The translations under genes were made by a program, and so were the position numbers. Shown here one piece after another: positions 56,011 through 64,000 of a stretch of DNA of 64,000 nucleotides. The DNA comes from Loripinus fragilis. Taxonomy: Eukaryota; Mollusca; Bivalvia; Lucinida; Lucinidae. A model generated the notes under the pieces. The model made no database searches and had not been told where the DNA came from. It saw only the letters and a program-made list of their open reading frames with translations. The stretch lies in contig OZ026525.1 of assembly GCA_964019695.1 (NCBI GenBank), positions 61,226,253 to 61,290,252 on the forward strand. Reading direction: 5' to 3'. Within the stretch, counting starts at the first letter, position 1. Each line of letters starts with the position of its first letter.

Positions 56011-57265
56011 GTGTTAGTCTAAGAGTAGGACAAAATAGAAGGTTATTTTCTTTAATGCACCGATTGCTGTCATGACAATTCAAGCCTAACACGATTTTGC
56101 ATACTGTGAACACATCAAGATGCCCGCTAGTAGTGAAGTGAAGCATGATCTGCCAAGAAGGTCCAGTTATGACTGTTGGGTTAACAAATTGTCAGCTTCA
56201 AGGTGTTTTATTATGCGTACATACGATGTATGCTGGGGTCTTCGCAGGGGTGGGGGGCTCAATATGTAATGAAAACACGTTCACAACACCATCCACATCC
56301 GCGAAAAGGATTCTATATCACCTTTCAAATGGTGCATAAAATCTTATTTTCTTATTTTATCGTTCTGACTTATGTAACATGTATTTAAGCCCCCCCCCCC
56401 CCCAATCATATCTACGTGGAATAGCATTGTCGGATTTTTACATAGTTAGCTCATTCTTTTACAAAAAATCAAAACAAGCGAGAGAACCTGCCTTTATTTG
56501 GCTTTTCCGTGACGATGCCACTACCGCGAAAGGTCCCGTATGTGACGAAGGAACAAATTTACGTTCACGCGATTTCGCGGTAGTTCCGCTGACGCCCACC
56601 CGTGATTTAGATGTTCTTTTTGAGTGACTGAAATAAATACTGAAATTTCAAAAATGGCTGTGTTACTTGCAAACGAATACCATAGCGACCAGAAGAATTG
56701 TTACATGCGTTTATGGGCTTCATTTTTGCATTGTAATCGTTCACGTAAAAACGACCAAATGAATTGAACGCCAGAGAATATGGCATCAAGGAGGAATTCA
56801 ACCAAAATGGCGGCCCCATTATTTCGTAGAATAAATCGCAATATCTTTGGTTTTTGAAGTTATTAAACACAAATATATATATATTCACCGCACGAAGAAC
56901 CAGGCTGAAAATATGTTTACCACATGTTTCTGTTTTTGAAAACACCGTTTCATTTCATATTGCACTGTATTTCAGAACCATATCTTGAAAAGCAGACTGT
57001 ATCAATTAGGAAATGAGCGCGACAATTATATTTTTACGCTTGCATAGCCAAGAAACAGATATTTTATGAAAATAAATGCGATGCGTGCAAATATAAAACT
57101 TTTGGATTTCCATAACTTATTGAATGCCCAACGTATAGTTTTCCCTGTTCCGTTTGTCTCAATCTGCGTTTGATTGTTTGTTAATTTGCCCTGGCCATAG
57201 GGGCAACGATTTTGGGTTTACAAATTATAGCATAAAGGTACTTTTGTGAAAAGTGTTTATATTAG
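56011..57265. other. Harbinger interior, no recognised gene
   Basis: A 60-codon frame near 56440-56627 (AREPAFIWLFRDDATTAKGP) has no domain I know, and a CGCGAAAGG...TTCGCGGTAG inverted word near 56527-56583 is the only local structure. A C-run lies at 56391-56402. Confidence 0.4.
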
Positions 57266-58614
57266 CATGGGCGTAGGAACGGGGGGGGGGACCCAATGAT
57301 ATTGTAGGGGGCCAGAATATCCTTTGATCCTGTCTGAATTGACATATAATTGCTTGTCGCTCAGGGAAAAATAAAGCAAATTCTACACATTATTATAAGT
57401 AAATATTCTCTTCGCTCGCTTTGCTCGCTTAGAGTTTTTTTTTTAATTAGGTTTAAAATTCTCTGAGAGCAGACAAATCGCTCAGATTTTAATGCTTTTT
57501 AATTTCTTTTAGTCAGCAGACCATGTATGTATAAATGTATTTATGTGCCCTTTTTTACCCCTATTAGCTTACTCTGAAATATCTTACAAAATTTTTTTCT
57601 CGCTCGCTTCGCTCGCTCGAATTCTTATAAATTTGGTTTCATCCATTGCTTAATTTGATTGAAGATTCAAATATAACCAGAAACTTTCGTAGTTCACTTT
57701 GCTCACTTGAAGTAAAATTACATGTATAAAGGGCAACGTGCATTAAGAGGCTATTTTTGCCCCCCCCCCCTTTGAGGTTAAAAAAAAATAAAAGTTGCTC
57801 TTCACAAGTTTCTTCGTATTAGTTTATTAGAACAATAGCCAAAGTGTAAAAGTCTGGGATTGATTCGACTTTTACGGTTGCTATGGTAACAAAAAAGGCC
57901 ACCGAAATAGGCTGAAAATAGGAAAATGACCATTTTGGAGCAAATTTGAGACATGTAACAGAGGAATTAATATAGAGCACAAGCAAATACCAAAAATACT
58001 TTAACAGATGATGAGAATTATCACGGTTCACAATATGTTAAAAGGCTTTTTGGTATTTGCTTGTGCTGATATCAAATTCTTAAAAATTCGGTCTCCAAGA
58101 GCCTCAAATTTGGCCTAAAATGGCAATTTCTCCATTTTAAGCATATTTTGTCGGCCATTTTGGATACCATAGAAACTGGTAAAAGTAAAATAAATGCCAG
58201 AATTTTACACATGGGCTATTCTTCTAATAAACCAATAGGATGAAATTGGTGAAAAGCAATTTTCAGTTTTTGGCTCTAGAGGGGGCCATAATAGCCCTCA
58301 TAATGCACGTACCCCTTTGGTTGTTTTCATAGAGATCGCTTGCTTTGATTTTAATGATTTCCATATCAGGATGTAAATATATAAATGTATGCGTGCATAT
58401 GCATATGTATGGATGCATACATGTGTGTGTGTGTGTGTTTGCATGCATGCATGGGTGTATGAAGTTTTAGCAGCATGTGCATGTTTTTGCATGTGTGCAT
58501 ACATATATGTGTGTGCATGCATGTCTGTATGTACATTTTGCAATCCCCCTCCCCCCAAGTATTGAGCTTTGTCCCCCCCCCCCCTCCAATATTGAAAAGC
58601 TTCCTACGCCTATG
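57266..58614. mobile_element. 1.35-kb element with CATGGGCGTAGGAAC ends and G/C runs
   Basis: The left CATGGGCGTAGGAAC plus G-run pairs with the right C-run plus GCTTCCTACGCCTATG. ATTAG and ATCAG lie outside the two ends but do not match exactly. Inside are TCGCTCGCTTTGCTCGCTT-type repeats (57410-57430 and 57598-57620) and a TG/GCATGCAT-rich stretch (58380-58530). Confidence 0.65.
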
Positions 58615-59753
58615 ATCAGAACTGTGATAGTAGATAAAGGTCTAGTTTAAAACAGTACCATCCTTATCCCAGGTCATGATATTTATGTCAAGGTCACTGA
58701 CGAAGTTCGACTTGATTGAATATTTTGCATATGCATTGATATTGAAATGATCTGATACAATGACCCTAGGGTGGAGGCATCTGTGTTACATTTCTAGTTT
58801 CATAAATAGTTTATCTCCCGACGAATTTGGGGGTTTGAGCGTCATCCCAGTGTCCGTTCGTACGGAACCATATCTCAGTATCTATTGCCCATAGTTGATG
58901 CATTCATGGTATAGATGATAAGTACTATGGACAGTCGATATCATATAAGTGTCGTCAAAATCGACTGGCTAACACTTGAGTTATTGTCCTTGATTTAGAA
59001 TAGGCAATCATAATGCATTAGCTACTAAATTGGCTTTTTTGGAGTAACGAATTTCACATTTCTCCAATGCAATTATATTTGACAACTTCTCACTATGGGC
59101 AATTGTTGCCAATGCTTGAAAATAAGCATAGTAGTTTTAAAGTTTACACCACCCCGACTCCTTGGTTGGGTTCACATGTCAATCATTTAAATTTCTCAAT
59201 AACTAAGTCAATTGTCAATATTTCTACCGAATCTATCAAGCCGTTTAACAGGCAGAGGAACAATAGATATGAAACATATTAGATGGGATCTTAGTTTGAC
59301 GCCCTTGGTTTGATCCCCCGAGTGAACATAGGGGGTAGAGCTGAGGCCAAAATTAATTTTTTTCCGGAATATGGTCATGTTACATATCAAATTCAAGGGA
59401 ACGACGCATACAGTAACATGGAAGCAAATATGTGCTGCCATATTCAAGAGTTTCATAAAAATCACCTTATCCTTTCGCTTAAACTACCCCCCTGGCAGGT
59501 TTAAATTTCTCGAGGTTTTTGGATAACTTAAACTCAAGGTTAGCCAATACTAGTTTTATGCAATCCATCGATTTAAGGGCAAAACCTGAGACTTGTTAAA
59601 CTTCTTTTATGCAATCGACGGCCAGTAACCTGGAGTTTAAGCTTAATAATAACCGGAGACTTGTTAAACCTGCCTTTATGCAATCGACGGCTGTTAACCT
59701 GAAGTTTAAACTCAAGGTTATCTTTAAACTTTTGTCATGCAATTGGCCCTTAG

Positions 59754-60850
59754 GTTTTAAATATCACACAGTTCAGCGTGCGAAATATTGGAGAAACCCT
59801 CAAATCCATCTATTTTAACAGAACTTGTCCTGGGTGCCCAAAAGAACGTCTCCAAGGAGACGGCTCCCGTGAGCATCCATGACATTTTTCCATTCGTAAA
59901 TAAAAAAACGCCTTCAATTTGGCAAACTGGACAAAATATTTCATTGCAATCACTTAGATTTTAAATGTCACAAAGACCAAACAATGTGTATAATATTGGA
60001 GAAACTCTCAAATCCATCCATTTAAACATTGTCTTTGGTGCCCAAAAGAACCGTCTCCATGGAGACGGTTCCCGTGAGCACCCATGACATTTTTCCATTC
60101 GTAAATAAGAAAAGCGCTTTCTGGCAAACTGGAGAAACTATCCCATCCATCAATCTCAGCGCAGTCACTTAGATTTTAAATACCACACTGATAAAACAAG
60201 GTGTACATTGTATAATATTGGAGAAACTCTCAAATCCATTTTAATCTTTGTCCTGGGTGCCCAAAAGACCGTCTCCAAGGAGACTGCTCCTGTAAGCACC
60301 CATGACATTTTTTCATTCGTAAATAAGAAAAGCGCTTTCTGACAAACTGGAGAAACTATCCCATCCATCAATTTCAGCGCAATCACTTAGATTTTAAATA
60401 TCACACTGATCAAACAAAGTGTATAATATTGGAGAAACTCTCAAATAAATCCATTTTAACAGTTGTCCTGGGTGCCCGAAAGAACCGTCTCCAAGGAGAT
60501 AGCTCCTGTGAGCATCCATGCCATTTTTTCATTTGTAAATAAGAAAACCGCTTTCAATTTGGCAAACTGAAGAAACTTTCCCATCCATCAATTTCAGTGC
60601 AATCACTTAGATTTTAAATATCACACTGCTCGAACAAAACTCTCAAATCCATCCATTTTAACAATTGTCCTGGGTGCCCAAAAGAACCGCCTCCAAGGAG
60701 ACGGCTCCTGTGAGCATCCATGACATTTTTCCATTCGTTAATAAGAAAATCACCTTCAATCTGGCTAACTGGAGAAACTATCCCACCCATCAATTTCAGT
60801 ACACAATCACTTAAACTTTAGATATCACACTGATCGAACAGTGTGTGAGA
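59754..60850. repeat. Roughly 217-bp satellite, five units, each with a hairpin
   Basis: Units start with GATTTTAAATATCACACTGA near 59953, 60169, 60388 and 60610 (the first is trimmed). Each has TATTGGAGAAACTCTCAAAT, then a palindrome of the CCGTCTCCAAGGAGACGG type, then CATTTTTCCATTCGTAAATA. A CTCAATGAGACGG-containing relative lies near 755-775. The Harbinger-like element inserted in the CACTTAG of this unit. Confidence 0.85.
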
Positions 60851-62118
60851 GTATGTGTGCGTCCAAATTCTCTGATACCACTGGGCTAACTGAAGCCAAA
60901 TTTTATGTGGCACCCCCATGGGATAGGGATAAGATGGAAAGCTTATTCAAATTATTATAGTCATTTGTTTTAATTCATTATTGTCAACATCCGGGGGCGG
61001 GGGCATTTAGCAGGGATTTTACTGGTGACTTTGAAATAAGCCGGACATTTTTTCTTGATGTTTTTCGACTCAAGTATAGGTTTAATTGACGTGTAAGATT
61101 AACAACAGGCCATAGCAAGCACACAACCTTAAACAACGTCGCATCAACGTCGAGGCGATGACGTCGCCTTGACGTTGATGCGACCTTGTTTTCACATCAT
61201 GTGCCTGTGGGGGAACACCACTAGCAAAGTCTACACAAGCGCGTTTCATTAAACACTTTACTCAAGCGATTCAATGTAATACATGTACATCGAAAGCGAT
61301 TCATTGCTAAATGCCCTACAGAACAAACATGACTCAAATTTGTTGACTATTTATAATGAAAGAGACCTTGAGAGCTCGTTTTCACATAAAAAGTATACAG
61401 GCGTTACCCGACTAAAATATCTATATTCCTTTAGCTCCTGGGCACAAACCTTAACATAAATGCATAGGGTAGACCCTAATCGGAATACGCAGTTGACTGG
61501 CGTGTGACCTGCACATACTGACCAACGTTTGCGTTAGCCAACAGGGAATCAACCCGGACCAACAGTTCCTTTTTATGTATCCGTTAAACTACAGGTAAAT
61601 TACCTGTGCTTTTTCATACATACCTGAAAGTCTTTATCGTACAGTAAAAACACGCGCTTTATTCCAACATATATTAAGCAGTCAACAACCTATGGCACAC
61701 GGCTTCTACGCACTAATGACTAATGATTTTTTAGTTAATTTTCAGTCAACATAATCCTCCATAGCTGTGCACAGTGATGTGAAGTGATCCTTAGTCAATA
61801 CTAAACCGCAAAAAGTTTTTTTAACAAGTAGTAGCTTTTCAAAGAAAGAGGCGCGATTACGACGAGTTTACGGATTATCCCAATAAGTATGGAGTTGTCC
61901 ATTGTCCATTTTGTAAGTTAAGAGGTTCACCGTTACCCGTTCAAAATTCTTTTAAAATGATGTATTTCTGTCCTTGAAAATTGTTTTAATCTTAACAAAC
62001 ATTGCAGTTGCCTTATGCGGCATTTCATCTGGTTCTTCACTGTTCGTCAAAGTACTTGTTTACCGGTGGTATCCTGAATGAAAAGGGTTAATATTCTACC
62101 CAGTAAGCACGTAAAATC
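60851..62118. other. Non-coding stretch
   Basis: Only one clear structure: a stem-loop at 61138-61184 (GTCGCATCAACGTCGAGGCG against its inverse, one mismatch, five-base loop TGACG). No exon was recognised. Confidence 0.5.
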
Positions 62119-62186
62119 GGGTCACTATCGGCCCGTCAGCGAAACGCCATCCGAACGGTGTTTCGCTGGTGGGCCGATGGTGGCCC
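62119..62186. repeat. 68-bp GTCAGCGAAACGCC hairpin, copy 3
   Basis: The ends GGGTCACTATCGGC and GCCGATGGTGGCCC are inverted, with the centre CCATCCGAACGG. Confidence 0.85.
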
Positions 62187-62731
62187 GAATTTTAATGCTA
62201 GCTACATTCTTTAATGCTAGGTTTACACTATGTTCCCGGCAGCCACGGCAGTCACGGTAGCCAGAAACGTAGCTCGCCGTGGTGTTTTTAGTCATTTTTG
62301 TCTTTGTGTTCAAGTTCTGTTAAGTCTCGCTACGTTTTCTCACGGTCTGTCAAGGTCTGTCGCGACAGAGGCTCGCCGGCGCGCTACGGTCTGTCACGGA
62401 TGGTTCTGCGTTTCCTCCCGGCCTGCCACGTTCTATTGGGACCTCTCACGTTTTGTTACGTTGCGATCAAGTTCTGCTACGTTTATCAAGTTCTGTCAAG
62501 GTTTTCTTCGATAAAATGTGGGCGATGAATGGTGTTTGAGCCCCGATATGCCCACGGTATAAAGAGGAGGTCCACAAAGCTGCTGCAATCGTTAGATCAA
62601 AAAAATCATTACATGTAATGGCAATAAAAAAGCCGATTTCGTATTTATATAATTGCTAGGAGTGTACATCTAGCCTTTGTGGCAGCAAGGAGGCCATCAG
62701 CAGCTGTATAGAAGAATGATCGCCTAGCAGG

Positions 62732-62900
62732 AAGGTTAAAGACGGATGCAAAGTGCGGGCATGGTTTTCGGAAGAACGACTGCAACAATTGGGATATTTC
62801 TCAAGTTTTATAGCAAGAGAGCTTCGCATTGAAGATGTTAACGCATTTCAGGCCTCCAAAACTCTTCGAAACTGTACAATGAGAGTCTTGAAAAAAAAAC
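62732..62900 (+). pseudogene. Harbinger transposase N-terminal relic
   Basis: The frame KVKDGCKVRAWFSEERLQQL, then GYFSSFIARELRIEDVNAFQ, resembles the region upstream of the catalytic core in HARBI1-type nucleases (W-V-R-x-W...RR...G.F..L...E). It ends in a poly-A run at about 62892-62900, and the catalytic core is absent. The assignment rests partly on the TAA-flanked TIR context. Confidence 0.45.
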
Positions 62901-62964
62901 ACACCAGCCATTGGTATCAGCATTAACCCTTTGTACTCAAGTGACTCATTTATGAGTATTTTTT

Positions 62965-63170
62965 TTAGGGAGCGCAGTGGCTCAGTGGTAGAGTGCTTGA
63001 CTCGAGACCGAAGGGCCCGCGGGTTCGAGCCTCACCGGCGTCACTGCGTTGTGGTCCTTGAGCAAGACACATTTATCCTAGCTTAGTACTGGTTCAACCC
63101 AGGAAGAACCGTCCCGCATAACTGAAAGATTGTTGAGTGGACGTAAAGAAACAAATCAAACAAACAAAAT
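62965..63170 (+). mobile_element. tRNA-derived SINE, well preserved
   Basis: GTGGCTCAGTGGTAGAGTGC (A box) at about 62978-62998 and GGGTTCGAGCC (B box) at about 63021-63031 have good polymerase III promoter form. The body motif GTCCTTGAGCAAGACACATT and an AAACAAATCAAACAAACAAA tail follow. TTTATGAGTATTTTTT occurs on both sides (62950-62966 and 63172-63187), a likely target duplication of about 16 bp. Confidence 0.85.
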
Positions 63171-63794
63171 TTATGAGTATTTTTTAAAAACACAGAAGAT
63201 TCTAATGAAATGGCGCACAATGCAGCATTTTATCAATTTCTACACTGACTGATCTTCAGAGAAATAAATGCAATATTCTGCCACGGGAAATTATAACCTA
63301 TGACACCTCTGTAATACAATGAAACTCCATTCAGTGATGATTATTTCTACCCTTGCCACTTCTTGCCTCTATCTGAGATTCTTAGACTCCATGTTCAGGT
63401 TCGAGCTGTGGTGTCGGGTTAGGACAACGTGGCAGACCGCAGCAGAACTTGATAGACCTTGACAGACCTTGGCAGACCTTGCATTGCCGTCTCGAAACAA
63501 GCCGTCCAGCTACGGACATACTCCAAGTTGTGTTAAGGTCTGTAACGTTCCGTCTGGTTTTGTTGCGTTCTCCCCGTTTTACTACGGCGCATTTAAGTAG
63601 GTCAATCCCGCCGTGGCTGCCGTGGCAAATTTTTTGACTGTTTAAAAATCTGTCCCGACGATTACGGCAACCACGGCGAGCTACGTTTGTCGACCCCGTT
63701 CCCCTACGTTGTGTTACGGTCACCCCGTTTCGTCCACGGTGGCCGAAATCCTGACTGCCGTGGCTGCCGGGGACATAGTGTAAACGCAGCATAA

Positions 63795-64000
63795 CCGAGA
63801 TTCAGCCGTAAAAATGCCCGTGCACAGGAACCTTCTGTTTAAATATTTAAACAACTCAAATGGCAATACTAACCTATAGTCCGATTTTAATCTGAGACTG
63901 ATTTAAACTTAGACGCGTCCATGGTGTAGCAATACAATACAATGGCGACGATATGTACATTTAAGAGCGTGCTTCGTTATAATATCGCTCATTGCTATAT
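63795..64000. other. Right-edge stretch, nothing recognised
   Basis: No exon, repeat family or element end could be supported in the last 200 bases. Confidence 0.4.

Larger units (their letters stand above)
49793..59749. mobile_element. 9.96-kb PIF/Harbinger-like element carrying nested insertions
   Basis: The left end GGGCCGATTGCATGACGAAA and right end (reverse complement GGGCCAATTGCATGACAAAA) continue to AGTTTA. TTA is duplicated at 49790-49792 and 59750-59752. Subterminal copies of GCATAACGAAAGGT, ACCTTGAGTTTAA and TATGCAATCGACGG occupy about 49800-49960 and 59480-59745. A 3-bp TTA target and GGG-starting ends fit PIF/Harbinger. No transposase was recognised in its own sequence. Removing the nested 6.04-kb element leaves about 3.9 kb. 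Confidence 0.8.
62215..63791 (+). mobile_element. 1.58-kb PIF/Harbinger-like element
   Basis: The left TGCTAGGTTTACACTATGTT and right (reverse complement TGCTGCGTTTACACTATGTC) ends run on through CCCCGGCAGCCACGGCAGTC-like sequence. TAA is duplicated at 62212-62214 and 63792-63794. Subterminal GGTCTGTCACGG-type repeats fill both sides. A SINE (62965-63170) is nested inside. Confidence 0.85.

Noticed and set aside
56440..56627. Harbinger accessory or transposase exon
   Set aside because: A short frame without HTH or DDE motifs; similarity to Harbinger proteins could not be supported.
58263..58558. Histidine/threonine-rich frames (MHANTHTHTC type)
   Set aside because: Translation of a TG/GCATGCAT simple repeat inside a TIR element.
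62978..63040. Functional tRNA gene
   Set aside because: A and B boxes are present but no full cloverleaf or acceptor stem could be drawn, and a SINE body and tail follow directly.

Overview
This is an AT-rich window of an animal nuclear genome, most likely from a bivalve mollusc. It has spliced exons with GT/AG boundaries, SINEs with tRNA-type A and B boxes, DIRS and LINE fragments, many hairpin MITEs, and long satellites. There are no operons, rRNA genes or intact tRNA genes. Two copies of a repeated coding cassette (motif IRNRYNQAPHL) resemble, from memory, predicted proteins of the zebra mussel genus Dreissena. The genus is an inference.

The main host gene is on the minus strand, from 42699 down to about 20316. 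Seven exons can be read with splice sites. Exons 1-3 (A1-A3) and exons 4-6 (B1-B3) each encode a Cache-type extracellular domain followed by an EGF-like region of the GPR158/GPR179 (metabotropic glycine receptor-like) family. Every exon phase is compatible, including the A3 to B1 junction, so the simplest model is one secretory protein with two tandem Cache-EGF modules. Exon 7 (B4) adds a Cys, a Thr/Ser/Pro-rich stalk and a hydrophobic stretch. Either it splices on to a seven-helix domain outside what I can see, or it reads through to a stop at 20316 and gives an ectodomain-only protein. No seven-helix exons were recognised in the window. The introns are packed with satellites and transposons. 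Intron 1 carries an inverted copy of the B1-B2 intron, interrupted by a 2.57-kb transposon with a clean 5-bp target duplication.

At the left edge (1044-1558, plus strand) is the last exon of a second, unrecognised gene with a 40-residue repeat. The stretch 1.6-20 kb is almost all mobile-element debris: DIRS gag and RT/RNase H pieces, a LINE 3' end, two IRNRYNQ cassettes, long inverted repeats and minisatellites.

The right third is a nested transposon stack. A 9.96-kb PIF/Harbinger-like element (49793-59749, TTA duplication) sits in a roughly 217-bp satellite. Inside it is a 6.04-kb element bounded by two apparently identical 456-bp direct repeats, each with imperfect inverted ends, and a 4-bp AGAA duplication only at the outer ends. 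This inner element carries a small His-Me-finger (HNH-type) nuclease gene on the plus strand and an internally deleted Mutator-like transposase relic on the minus strand. The relic is itself split by a dead mariner. A second Harbinger-like element (62215-63791, TAA duplication) contains a transposase N-terminal relic and a nested SINE. A Tc1-like relic and a LINE fragment lie at 47-49 kb.

All calls come from reading the sequence by eye. Family names are given only where motifs are visible, and exact repeat edges are approximate unless a target-site duplication fixes them.
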